64,000 nt of DNA, from the NCBI GenBank assembly GCA_963703075.1, contig OY969786.1:2728001-2792000 (forward strand), written 5' to 3'. The translations under genes were made by a program, and so were the position numbers. Origin of the DNA: Korobacter sp963703075 (lineage in GTDB: Bacteria > Acidobacteriota > Terriglobia > Terriglobales > Acidobacteriaceae). Shown here piece by piece: positions 24,077 through 32,901 of the stretch (its first letter is position 1; every line of letters starts with the position of its first letter). The notes beneath the pieces were generated by a model that saw only the letters and a list, made by a program, of their open reading frames with translations, searched no databases and was not told where the DNA came from.

Positions 24077-26446
24077 ATGATCGGTTTTAAACGAGCATTC
24101 TTAAATGCGTTCCTGGCCACAACGTTGGCGACAGGATTTGCGGTGGCGCAGGACGCGCCTCCGCCGCCGGATTCGCAGTATCCGGCTGCCAATGATAGTG
24201 GCCAGACAAATTCTGGCGTTTACGCAACGCAGAACAGCCAGTACGAGCAACCGCAGGAACCGGTGTACGAGCGGCAGAGCGATCAGCCGTCGGCAGCGCC
24301 CGCGCCTCCGGAATCGGTGCAGCAGCAGCAGGACCAGGGCGGCTATCCGCAGGCGGCACAGAATGTGCCCCCGGCTCCCGAAGGCACGCAGCCGGACACT
24401 TCGGATTCCCAGGATCCTTCGCGACGCGTCGCCCGCATGCAATTCATGGACGGGCAGGTTTCGATTCAGCCGGGCGGCGTGAACGACTGGGCTGCGGGAA
24501 CCCTGAACCGGCCGATGACCAACGGCGACAATGTCTGGACCGACAAGGACTCGAAGGCTGAGTTGAACGTCGGCACCGGCATTTTCCGCATGGGCGCCGA
24601 GACCAGCGTCACGCTGGCCAATATCGGCGACAACACCACGCAATTACAGGTTCACCAGGGCACGTTGAATCTGCGCGTGCGTCACCTCTATAACGGTGAG
24701 GTGTACGAGGTGGACACGCCGAACATGGCGTTCACCGTGCAGAAGCCGGGCGACTATCGTTTCGATGTCGATCCGAACGCTGATACGACCAATGTGACGG
24801 TGTGGAAGGGCGAAGGCAACGCGACCGGCAGCGGTCCGGCGGTCGAAGTGCGCGAGCATGAACGGGCGCACTTCTCGAACGGGACCTCGATGGCCTATGA
24901 AATCGACAAGGCCCCGCAGTATGACCAGTTCGATCAGTGGGCAATGTCGCGCGACGAGCGTGAGGACCACTCGCAGTCGGCGAAATACGTTTCACCGGAC
25001 GTGATTGGTTCCAGCGATCTGGATGATTACGGCACTTGGAAAGAGAACTCCGAGTACGGCAACGTATGGGTTCCGAACGACCAGGGTGCAGACTGGCAGC
25101 CTTACAGCAACGGCAACTGGATCTACGAACAGCCTTGGGGCTGGACGTGGGTTGGTTATGAGCCTTGGGGCTTCGCGCCGTATCACTACGGGCGCTGGGT
25201 GCAGGGCGGCTGGGGTTGGGGATGGGCGCCGGGTCCGTACGCGTACTGGGGCTCTCCTTACTATGCTCCCGCGCTGGTTGGATGGTTCGGCGGTCCGAGG
25301 TTCGGGATCGGCTGGGGCGGCATCGGATTCGGTTTCGGTTTTGGCGGCGGCTGGGGATGGTGCCCGCTGGGTTGGGGCGAACCGTTCCACCCGTGGTATC
25401 ACAACGGACCGGGCTACTTCCGGAACGTGAACATCCGCAACACGCGGATCAACAACATCAACAATTATTACGGACGCGGATACAACGGCCATTTCGCCAA
25501 CGCGGGACGCGGCCTGGTCGCGACCAACGGACGCACGATCACGAATGGCATGAACGTGCGCAGCAATCGGGCAACGCTCAACAACTCGCAGCGCTCGGAG
25601 CTGACGCAACACCCGGCGTCCGGAAACCTGGGCAGGGACCTGAGGCCGACGGCGCAGAGCCGGATCGGAGCTCAGGCAGCCAGCCACCGGGCGGCAACAC
25701 CGCCGGCACGCGCAACCTCGCGGTCGACGGTATCTCGGCTCACGCCTCCTTCGCGCAGCAACGGCACAAATTCAGCCGCGGAACGTGGCGGGATGAACGC
25801 CAGCCGTCCGTCAGCGGGGATGAACAACGGTCGAGGGTCGGAGGGGAACGCTGCGGCATCGCATAATGTCCCACGGCCTCCGAATGCGGGCAGCGGGTCG
25901 GTTTCCCGCGGCACGCAGGGATCGGCGAGTCACTTCAATGGCAACAGCGGAACGGCGAACCGGCCTTCCGGCAACACGGCGGCGAATGGACACTATGTAC
26001 CGCGTCCTCCGTCTGCGGGTGGCAACATCGGCAACCGCTCTTCTTCGAGCATGCCGAGCGCCATGGGACGATCGGGCAGCACCTATTCACGTCCGGGACA
26101 GAGCTACTCGTCTCCGAGCCGCGGATATAGCAGCCCGAGCTCTGGAGCACGCAGTTACTCCAGCCCGAGCTACGGTGGCAGCCGTGGGTATGGCAGCAGC
26201 CCCACGGTACGCAACTATAGCCCGAGCTACGGTGGCAGCCGCGGGTCCAGCAGCCCCAGCTATAGCGCCCGCAGCTACGGCGGCGGAGGCTACAGCGGAG
26301 GCGGCCATGCATCAGCGCCGGCCTATCATGGCGGTGGCGGCGGATATAGCGGAGGCCACGTGAGCAGTGGTGGTGGCGGCGGCCATGCCAGCGGCGGTGG
26401 AGGTGGTCACTCCGGCGGTGGTGGTGGACACGGTGGTCATCGCTAA
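24077..26446 (+). CDS. Exported FecR-domain protein with tryptophan-rich repeats and Gly/Ser-rich tail
   Basis: A 789-residue exported protein; ATG 24077 follows GGGGGAG and gives a signal peptide (NAFLATTLATGFAVAQ). A Pro/Gln-rich linker leads to a FecR-like beta domain at residues ~115-290 (MQFMDGQVSIQPGG, AELNVGTGIFRMG, QLQVHQGTLNLRV). Next comes a Trp/Tyr/Gly-rich section (GNWIYEQPWGWTWVGYEPWG, GRWVQGGWGWGWAPG), as in DUF6600-type proteins, then Asn/Arg-rich and finally Ser/Tyr/Gly low-complexity sequence ending in GGHSGGGGGHGGHR. No TonB partner or sigma factor adjoins, so a surface or matrix role is more likely than classic iron signalling. A strong terminator follows. Confidence 0.8.
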   Translation: MIGFKRAFLNAFLATTLATGFAVAQDAPPPPDSQYPAANDSGQTNSGVYATQNSQYEQPQEPVYERQSDQPSAAPAPPESVQQQQDQGGYPQAAQNVPPAPEGTQPDTSDSQDPSRRVARMQFMDGQVSIQPGGVNDWAAGTLNRPMTNGDNVWTDKDSKAELNVGTGIFRMGAETSVTLANIGDNTTQLQVHQGTLNLRVRHLYNGEVYEVDTPNMAFTVQKPGDYRFDVDPNADTTNVTVWKGEGNATGSGPAVEVREHERAHFSNGTSMAYEIDKAPQYDQFDQWAMSRDEREDHSQSAKYVSPDVIGSSDLDDYGTWKENSEYGNVWVPNDQGADWQPYSNGNWIYEQPWGWTWVGYEPWGFAPYHYGRWVQGGWGWGWAPGPYAYWGSPYYAPALVGWFGGPRFGIGWGGIGFGFGFGGGWGWCPLGWGEPFHPWYHNGPGYFRNVNIRNTRINNINNYYGRGYNGHFANAGRGLVATNGRTITNGMNVRSNRATLNNSQRSELTQHPASGNLGRDLRPTAQSRIGAQAASHRAATPPARATSRSTVSRLTPPSRSNGTNSAAERGGMNASRPSAGMNNGRGSEGNAAASHNVPRPPNAGSGSVSRGTQGSASHFNGNSGTANRPSGNTAANGHYVPRPPSAGGNIGNRSSSSMPSAMGRSGSTYSRPGQSYSSPSRGYSSPSSGARSYSSPSYGGSRGYGSSPTVRNYSPSYGGSRGSSSPSYSARSYGGGGYSGGGHASAPAYHGGGGGYSGGHVSSGGGGGHASGGGGGHSGGGGGHGGHR

Positions 26447-26465
26447 AACAGAACCAAAGATGAAG

Positions 26466-26494
26466 CGCCGCTCGCAAGAGCGGCGTTTCTTTTT
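26466..26494 (+). terminator. Rho-independent terminator after the FecR-like gene
   Basis: Stem CGCCGCTC (26466-26473) / GAGCGGCG (26478-26485) with a GCAA tetraloop, followed by TTTCTTTTT. It begins 19 bases after the stop codon. Confidence 0.88.
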
Positions 26495-26596
26495 GCCGAA
26501 CGCTTCCGTTCACATTTGAAAGTTCTGTGAAATTCGGCGTCTTTCCTCCCCAGATATTTCAAAGCACCGTATCTGTCATGGAAGATAGAAGATGGC

Positions 26597-27913
26597 ATGA
26601 TCGAGTTTCCCGCAGGGTTCCAGTGGGGCGTCTCCACCTCCGCACACCAGTTTGAAGGCGGCAATGTCCATAACCAGTGGCACGAGTGGGAGGCGCGGGG
26701 GCGCGTGCGTTCCGGGGACAAGTGTGGCCTCGCCTGCAATTGGTGGGTAAAGGCAGAAGAAGATCTTGACCGGGCGCAGCAGCTCGGGCTCAACGCGCTG
26801 CGCATTTCGCTGGAATGGAGCCGCCTGGAACCCAAGCCCGGCCGCTGGGACAAGCCTGCCATCCGCCGATACCGGGAGATCCTGAAGGCCATCCGCTCCC
26901 GTGGCATGCGAGTGTTCACTTCCCTGCACCACTTCACCCATCCAACGTGGTTCGAGTACCAAGGCGGGTTCACGTCGTTGCAGGCTCCAATTCACTTCAA
27001 CCTGTTTGCGGAGAGGGTAGTCACCGAGTTCGGGGATCTCTGCACGGATTGGGTGACCTTCAACGAGCCCAACGTTTATGCGGCGTTCGGGTACCTGTTC
27101 GGTGAGTTCCCTCCGGGTCGCATGGGTGACCTGCCGGCTGCCGTGGCGGCGCTGCTTGGCATGCACCGGGCGCATGCGGCCGCCTATGACACGATCCATC
27201 ACTTGCAACCGGACGCCGGGGTAGGGATCGCGGTGAACTACGTGGTCTTCCGCGCCGGCACGAACACGCTCTCCGACCGCATGCTGGCGCGGGTGTACGA
27301 CGCTGCGTTTAATCGCTCGACCTTGTCGCTGCTGCGCACAGGATCGATGCCCGGAACGATGTCGGTGCTCGCCGGACGAGTGCCCGAGGTTATCGGCAAA
27401 GTCGACTTCATCGGATTGAACATCTACAACCGGTTGCACGTGCGCTGGCCGCGGAGCCAGGAAAAAACGGGAGGCATCTTCACCCCACCGCAGGTGCCGC
27501 AAGGAGATCATGGCGTCGATATGCCCTACGGAGAAGCCTATCCCGACGCGGTGATTCCCGCGGTCGAAGCGTACGCGCAGCTTAAGAAGCCCATTTACAT
27601 CCTCGAGAATGGCGTGCCCGATCGCACCGACCGGATCAGGCCATGGGTCATTGTGAAGACACTGCAAGCCGTGAGCGAGCTGCTACAGCGCGGCTTCGAT
27701 ATCCGCGGCTATTTTCATTGGAGCCTCGTCGACAACTTCGAGTGGAACGAGGGCTGGAAGTTGCGCTTCGGCCTCTTCGAAATCGACCCACGCACGCAGA
27801 AGCGATCGCCGCGCCTCAGCGCGCGGCTGTATCACGACATCGTTACCCAGAACGCGATTTCGGATGCCGCCCTCGACCACTTTGGCCGCATACCCGGGAC
27901 ACGGGCGGGCTAG
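26597..27913 (+). CDS. Glycoside hydrolase family 1 (beta-glucosidase-like)
   Basis: A 438-residue cytosolic (no signal peptide) GH1 enzyme that should hydrolyse beta-linked glucosides or galactosides with retention. The N-terminus FPAGFQWGVSTSAHQFEG is the family signature. The acid/base Glu is in WVTFNEPN and the nucleophile Glu is in YILENGVPD, where the usual Thr before Glu is Leu. WSLVDNFEWNEGW is the aglycone/glycone-site segment. The protein is near normal length (440-470). ATG 26597 leaves the expected ~10 residues before the signature. Confidence 0.92.
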   Translation: MIEFPAGFQWGVSTSAHQFEGGNVHNQWHEWEARGRVRSGDKCGLACNWWVKAEEDLDRAQQLGLNALRISLEWSRLEPKPGRWDKPAIRRYREILKAIRSRGMRVFTSLHHFTHPTWFEYQGGFTSLQAPIHFNLFAERVVTEFGDLCTDWVTFNEPNVYAAFGYLFGEFPPGRMGDLPAAVAALLGMHRAHAAAYDTIHHLQPDAGVGIAVNYVVFRAGTNTLSDRMLARVYDAAFNRSTLSLLRTGSMPGTMSVLAGRVPEVIGKVDFIGLNIYNRLHVRWPRSQEKTGGIFTPPQVPQGDHGVDMPYGEAYPDAVIPAVEAYAQLKKPIYILENGVPDRTDRIRPWVIVKTLQAVSELLQRGFDIRGYFHWSLVDNFEWNEGWKLRFGLFEIDPRTQKRSPRLSARLYHDIVTQNAISDAALDHFGRIPGTRAG

Positions 27914-28262
27914 AGACTTTCAAGCAGAGTTGGCGTCGAGAGCTGCGGAATAGGTAGATGCAGAGCTGCCGCACAGTTTTCCGCCGGAATGTGAGCTGAC
28001 TTTCCACAGGACGCGCGCGTTCTTCCAGCTAAGTTATAGTCTGCGAAATCGCCAGCGTTCATGCGGGTTTGCGGGGATGAGGCAAGCTGCTGGCTACCTT
28101 AGTCCTAAAGTCTAACTAGCACGAGGGTGGCGTTGGCTCACGCTTGACAGGGTCACACACGCCCCCAATACTTGCGGGGCTGTTCCTGGAACCAAACCAG
28201 TCGTCGCTGGGGGCCACTTTATTTCCTGCCTAACCACCACCACCAAAAACCTAGGAGGCATC
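27914..28262. other. Intergenic region carrying the S53 protease promoter
   Basis: 349 bases without a credible gene. The last third contains a sigma-70-like promoter (28144-28172), then a C/A-rich leader and AGGAGG just before the protease start. The first half shows no clear terminator for the GH1 gene. Confidence 0.5.
28144..28172 (+). promoter_or_regulatory. Sigma-70-like promoter upstream of the S53 protease
   Basis: A perfect -35 box TTGACA (28144-28149), 17-base spacer and -10-like AATACT (28167-28172, four of six matches). Transcription would begin about 80 bases before the TTG start. Confidence 0.55.
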
Positions 28263-29927
28263 TTGAATCGCAGACTTTGTGTCGTGCTGCTCGCAACTGC
28301 CGCTTTCGTTTCCGCCGGAGTCCTGGAAGGCCGTGCGCAAACGATGATGACGCATCATATACGCGAAGCAACGCTCAATGGACAAGCAAAGCTTGTCGGG
28401 CATCTTCCCGCCTCGCAAATCATGCAACTCGACGTCGTCCTGCCGGTACGGGACCGAGCAGGCCTGCACAGCTTCCTGAACAGCCTGTATAACCCAGCCG
28501 GTCCGAACTACCGCCACTACCTGACCCCCTCGCAGTTCACCGCGATGTTCGGTCCCACGAAGCAGGACTACGATGCAGTTGTGCGATACATGAAAGATTA
28601 CGGTTTGACCGTAGTTGGTGGCTCGCGCGACGGCATGGAAGTACAGGTCAAAGGACCGGTGTCCGCGGTGGAATCAGCTTTCCGGGTGATCATGCTGACC
28701 TATCAGCACCCCACCGAGAATCGCGTTTACTATTCGCCGGACCGCGAGCCCACGGTGGGCCTGCCTTTTCCGCTGTGGCATGTTTCGGGCCTGGAGAATT
28801 ATTCCATCCCGCATCCGCTGTACGTGAAGAAGAGCGATTATGCGGCGGCGCACGGGATCAGTCCTGATGCGGTCGTGAAGCATGCGACCACCGGATCTGG
28901 ACCGTCAGCCTCCTTCCTGGGCAGCGATATGCGCGCGGCGTACTACGGCGGGGCGCTCAACGGCTCCGGACAAAACCTCGGGCTGTTCGAGTATGAGGGC
29001 ACGGACCTGGCCGACCTCACCACCTACTATTCGAACGTTCACCAGACGAACAGTGTCCCCGTCTCGCTGCTTTCGGTAGACGGAACGAGCACGAGCTGCG
29101 TCTATCGGAGCGGCTGCGACGATACGGAACAAACGCTCGACATGACGCAGGCATTGGGCATGGCGCCCGGACTATCGAGCCTGGTGATGTATATCGGTTC
29201 GACGGATACGGCCATCATCAGTGCGATGACGACACACAATCCGCTACCGACTACCATCGGTTGTTCGTGGGGCTGGACGCCCGCTGACCCAAGCACGCTT
29301 GACCCGTACTTCGAAAAGATGTCGACGCAGGGGCAAAACTTCTTCGCAGCTTCAGGTGACAGCTCAACCTGGTCGCGAAGAAACGAAGCCTGGCCAGCGG
29401 ACGATGCGTACGTGGTTTCAGTCGGCGGTACAGACCTGACAACCGCCAGCGCAGCGGGACCGTGGAAGTCCGAAACAGCCTGGGCGGATAGCGGCGGCGG
29501 CATTTCACCGGACAAGATCGCGATTCCTTCGTGGCAAAAACCTGCGATCAATTCGAGCAACAAGGGCTCGACGACATACCGTAATGGTCCGGATGTTTCG
29601 GCGAACGCGAATTTCACGTTCTACGTGTGCGCTGACCAGACGACTTGCACGGCCAACGAATACGGTGGAACGAGCTTTGCCGCGCCGATGTGGGCAGGCT
29701 ACTTAGCACTTGTGAATCAACAGCGCGTGGCCAACGGAAAGGCGAGGATCGGCTTCATCGATCCAGACGTATACGCGATTGGGCTGGGTTCGAGCTACCA
29801 TACCGATTTCCACGACATCACCAGCGGAAAATCCGGCAGCTATTCGGCTGTGACGGGATACGACCTGGTGACGGGATGGGGCAGTCCGAATGGAACGGCG
29901 CTGGTAACTGCACTCGCAGCTGAATAA
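28263..29927 (+). CDS. Secreted sedolisin/pro-kumamolisin protease, family S53
   Basis: A 554-residue secreted acid serine-carboxyl peptidase. The TTG start at 28263 is supported by AGGAGG at 28253-28258. A signal peptide (VVLLATAAFVSAGVLEGRAQ) is followed by the pro-kumamolisin activation domain (residues ~35-190, with LNSLYNPAGPNYRHYLTPSQ). The catalytic domain has Glu/Asp in DDTEQTLDMTQ, the oxyanion Asp in FAASGDSS, and the nucleophile Ser in YGGTSFAAPMWAG. The C-terminal calcium-site segment reads FHDITSG...GYDLVTGWGSPNG. All catalytic residues are present. The gene ends at a strong terminator and stands alone. Confidence 0.95.
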   Translation: MNRRLCVVLLATAAFVSAGVLEGRAQTMMTHHIREATLNGQAKLVGHLPASQIMQLDVVLPVRDRAGLHSFLNSLYNPAGPNYRHYLTPSQFTAMFGPTKQDYDAVVRYMKDYGLTVVGGSRDGMEVQVKGPVSAVESAFRVIMLTYQHPTENRVYYSPDREPTVGLPFPLWHVSGLENYSIPHPLYVKKSDYAAAHGISPDAVVKHATTGSGPSASFLGSDMRAAYYGGALNGSGQNLGLFEYEGTDLADLTTYYSNVHQTNSVPVSLLSVDGTSTSCVYRSGCDDTEQTLDMTQALGMAPGLSSLVMYIGSTDTAIISAMTTHNPLPTTIGCSWGWTPADPSTLDPYFEKMSTQGQNFFAASGDSSTWSRRNEAWPADDAYVVSVGGTDLTTASAAGPWKSETAWADSGGGISPDKIAIPSWQKPAINSSNKGSTTYRNGPDVSANANFTFYVCADQTTCTANEYGGTSFAAPMWAGYLALVNQQRVANGKARIGFIDPDVYAIGLGSSYHTDFHDITSGKSGSYSAVTGYDLVTGWGSPNGTALVTALAAE

Positions 29928-29948
29928 ATGTAGAGATACAACAGCAAG

Positions 29949-29976
29949 GCCCGGACTTACGTCCGGGCTTTTTTTT
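29949..29976 (+). terminator. Rho-independent terminator after the S53 protease
   Basis: Perfect 8-bp stem GCCCGGAC (29949-29956) / GTCCGGGC (29961-29968) with a TTAC loop and eight Ts. It begins 22 bases after the stop and separates the protease from the convergent polysaccharide genes. Confidence 0.92.
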
Positions 29977-29994
29977 GCGTTGATGGCGATCGAT

Positions 29995-30711
29995 TTAGGC
30001 TTCGTTCCAGTATTGGTGGTCGCGCAGGAAGTAGGCTTCGTTCGAGGTGTTCAAGGCGGTCTTGAGGAACATGCGAACGATCTTGAAGTGGCCCATTTTC
30101 TTGAAGCGGCGATTGGTGGTGGAGACTGCTCCGCGCAGAATGCCAAAGCGGCGTGGCGAAACCTGTTTGCTCAGCAGGAAATCCTCGGCATAAAGAGCTT
30201 TCTCGTTGAAGCCACCGAGGGCATCGAACTTGGCTTTGTCGAAGAGCATGAACATGCCGGTCGCAAAGGGCTTTGTCCACGAAGATAGATACTGCACGAC
30301 ATTACTGCCGAGATAGAGCATCTGGTCCGGCCGGCTTCCATTCGAGCAGCGGATATTCGTGGTCAAGCACTCGAGTTTGCGGCGCACCATGGTTTCCATC
30401 GCCCGGCGAAGAAGGGTTGGATCGTCGAGAACGATGTCGGCGTCGATAAAAAGGACGTACTGGCTGGTGGCGAGCCGGGCGCCGGCATTGCGGCCGACCG
30501 AAGGCAGTCCGCCGGGAATGACGCGTATATAGAGGCGGTCGCGAAAGGCGAGAGCGCAGGCGCGGGTATCGTCGGTAGAGTCAGCGTCAGCAACGAAGAC
30601 TTTGGTAAGCCCCAACCGCGGATAATCCTGCTTGCTCAAAGAGGTCAGAAGACGGGGCAAATTCCGGCTCTCGTTCTTCGCTGGAATCACAATGGTGAGG
30701 TCCGCCGTCAT
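29995..30711 (-). CDS. Family 2 glycosyltransferase
   Basis: A 238-residue GT-A glycosyltransferase that starts directly with the nucleotide-binding strand MTADLTIVIPAKNESRNLP. It shows KVFVADADSTDDT, the acceptor-side SVGRNAGARLATSQYVLFID with the DxD equivalent DADIV, and GMFMLFDKAKFDALGGFNE followed by a catalytic-base Asp in YAEDFLLS. It lacks membrane segments. Its first ~40 codons overlap the 3' end of the upstream phosphoesterase in another frame. It belongs to the exopolysaccharide locus; donor and acceptor are unknown. Confidence 0.86.
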   Translation of the reverse strand: MTADLTIVIPAKNESRNLPRLLTSLSKQDYPRLGLTKVFVADADSTDDTRACALAFRDRLYIRVIPGGLPSVGRNAGARLATSQYVLFIDADIVLDDPTLLRRAMETMVRRKLECLTTNIRCSNGSRPDQMLYLGSNVVQYLSSWTKPFATGMFMLFDKAKFDALGGFNEKALYAEDFLLSKQVSPRRFGILRGAVSTTNRRFKKMGHFKIVRMFLKTALNTSNEAYFLRDHQYWNEA

Positions 30712-31435
30712 ATTCACGGATGCACACTCCTTCTTCGCCGATGGTGATGTAGGTAGGCCGCGAGTCGATCCAGCAACCGGTGTTGTAGTAGGAAATCCCG
30801 TCGCGTTCGAGATGCGCGGAGTGATGGGTGTGACCGCAGAAAATGCGGTCGATGTGCCCCGACCTGGCATAGGCCAGCGCGCCCGCTGCCACCTTGGCCT
30901 CCAGCCGCAGCCAGCGCGTATTCAACCGATCCAAATAGCGGGAGAATGCTTTGTTGCGATGGTCGAGCTTCTGAATCCGCGAGTAAAGTAACTCGCCGGC
31001 GCGGCTGATGAGTGCGTTCCTCAGCACAAAACGGTCGAACTGATGGCCATGGATGGCGAGGTGACGCATGCCCTGGTATTCCCAGACATAGCGCTGATAC
31101 ACGGGGATCCCGACAAGATGCGACATCACCTTGGAGAGGCCGTGATCGTGATTTCCTTCCACCCAGACGACTTCAATTTTGCGCTTGCGGTTCGAAAGCT
31201 TGCGAATCTGGGAGAGGAACATCCAATGGTCGCCATTGAGGCGGCCGAAATTCAGGTCTGAAAAGATGTCGCCGAGGAGGATGAGTCGCCGATAGGTGCA
31301 GGATTCGAGAAGTGCCAGCGCATCTCGCGCGCGGCTGATATCCGAACCGAGATGGACGTCCGACAGGAGCAACGTATCGAACGCGGCATCACCCCGCCGA
31401 ACTGAAACTGTTCTCGTGGGCGACCCAGGTTGCAT
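30587..31435 (-). CDS. Calcineurin-like metallophosphoesterase, LpxH-like
   Basis: A 282-residue cytosolic phosphoesterase with all dinuclear-metal motifs: LLSDVHLGSD, LLGDIFSDLNFG, WVEGNHDHG, AIHGHQFD and IFCGHTHHS. This set is closest to UDP-2,3-diacylglucosamine hydrolase-type enzymes of lipid A synthesis and their paralogues, but the substrate is not established. It lies downstream of a WecA-like transferase (131 bases) on the same strand. The final ~41 residues overlap the next glycosyltransferase gene by 125 bases and look unconserved, so the C-terminus may be an extension. Confidence 0.82.
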   Translation of the reverse strand: MQPGSPTRTVSVRRGDAAFDTLLLSDVHLGSDISRARDALALLESCTYRRLILLGDIFSDLNFGRLNGDHWMFLSQIRKLSNRKRKIEVVWVEGNHDHGLSKVMSHLVGIPVYQRYVWEYQGMRHLAIHGHQFDRFVLRNALISRAGELLYSRIQKLDHRNKAFSRYLDRLNTRWLRLEAKVAAGALAYARSGHIDRIFCGHTHHSAHLERDGISYYNTGCWIDSRPTYITIGEEGVCIREYDGGPHHCDSSEEREPEFAPSSDLFEQAGLSAVGAYQSLRC

Positions 31436-31566
31436 ACTTCTATAGTTGCTTCAACGTGTTACGCGCGCGTGACACCAATGTGAAAAACAGGTTGCATTGG
31501 GCCTGGGAATACGGAATGACACCTGCCGCGAATGGCGGTGAGGATGGGCAATAGTGTGGGTAACAA

Positions 31567-32658
31567 CTATTTGTACGGCAGATAACCGATGATTTCCGGC
31601 AGATCCTCTGGTTGCGGAGTGCGCCTCAAAACTCGCTTCAACTGGGCGATGCGGCGTCCGTTTAGATAGCCAAAGGATTTGGCGAGGGTGAGGAGCAAGA
31701 TGCATCCACATCCTGCGCTCAATAAGAAAGATCCGCCGAGGCTGAGCATAACGCCCAAGGCCGCGAAAGAGAGCGCGATGAGACAGAGGACGGAAGTGGT
31801 TTGAAGAGCGGATAATCCGGAATTGCGCAACTTATGATGAAAGTGCTCGCGATCGGGCCGCGAAATCCTGCGACCCTTAAGAGTCCGGCGGATCAGGGTG
31901 AAAAACGTTTCGGCGATTGGGTAACCAAACAGCGCAATCGCGCTCCATGCCATCCGTGAAGGGCGCGGAGTTTCAAAAGCAATTGCGGCCAGGATGAAGC
32001 CGAGAGAAAGGCTTCCACAATCGCCGAGAAAGATCCTTGGACCCTTCAAATTGAAAGGCAGAAAACCAGCGCAGGCTGCGACGAGGATGAGCGACAACGC
32101 TCCAAGCGTGTGGCTTCCAGCTACGAAATTGATGAACGCAAGACCGATGCCGATGACGATCGCGGTACCGGAGGCAAGTCCATCCACTCCATCGATCAGA
32201 TTGAAAGAGTTGGTCGTCAGGACGATCCAGAACATCAGGAGCAAAGCTCCCGCAACACTGACGGGCGCACCGAGTACCCAGTTGGTGCCGAGCAGAATTG
32301 CTGCACCGAGCAACTGCGCGAGAATTTTCGTCTTGGGGGAAGCGTGCCAAAGGTCGTCATAGGCACCAATCGCCAACACCGGCAAAACTCCGAGCAAAAT
32401 CGGGAGCGCCGCTCGCATCGCATGAAAGCCGAAGGCGAGACCCATCGTCATACATCCGGTGGCGATAGCGATGTACACTGCGATGCCGCCCAGGCGAGGT
32501 ATAGGGCGGGTATGCGTATGGTGCACAAGAGGAACACCGCACCACTGGAATCGCATGCCGTAGGTTCTAACGACGAGCGTTAACGCGGCCCCCACGGAGG
32601 TGGCGACGAAGGGGGCTTGAAGTGGAGCAAACATGAGCAGTGCGTGACTCACGATCAT
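31567..32658 (-). CDS. Polyprenyl-phosphate sugar-1-phosphate transferase (WecA/MraY superfamily)
   Basis: A 363-residue polytopic enzyme that should begin polysaccharide synthesis by moving a HexNAc-1-phosphate from a UDP-sugar to undecaprenyl phosphate. Family landmarks are TRPIPRLGGIAVY, the Asp pair GAYDDLW, the catalytic stretch NSFNLIDGVDGLASG, FLGDCGSLSLGF, and the cytoplasmic DREHFHHKL loop typical of WecA-type rather than MraY enzymes. About ten hydrophobic helices are visible. It is divergent from the PAP2-Wzi gene and is the probable initiating transferase of this locus. Confidence 0.9.
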   Translation of the reverse strand: MIVSHALLMFAPLQAPFVATSVGAALTLVVRTYGMRFQWCGVPLVHHTHTRPIPRLGGIAVYIAIATGCMTMGLAFGFHAMRAALPILLGVLPVLAIGAYDDLWHASPKTKILAQLLGAAILLGTNWVLGAPVSVAGALLLMFWIVLTTNSFNLIDGVDGLASGTAIVIGIGLAFINFVAGSHTLGALSLILVAACAGFLPFNLKGPRIFLGDCGSLSLGFILAAIAFETPRPSRMAWSAIALFGYPIAETFFTLIRRTLKGRRISRPDREHFHHKLRNSGLSALQTTSVLCLIALSFAALGVMLSLGGSFLLSAGCGCILLLTLAKSFGYLNGRRIAQLKRVLRRTPQPEDLPEIIGYLPYK

Positions 32659-32901
32659 CTATACGAGCCTTGCATCAACAGAGCAGGAACTCCCGCTATG
32701 GGTACTCGTGGGCTGCATAACTTCCCAGTTTCTAAGGTTCGGTTAAGCAGTTGGATGCGAGCGTTCACGCGGCGTTGTCCCTTCCAAGTTGTGGAACACT
32801 TTGAATTGAAGAAATGAACAATTCGTAATCCTCTGCGCGAGCGACAAGGTGAGAGGCTGGACATCTAAACTGAAAATTCGAATCAGACCGCAGGGCAATT
32901 G

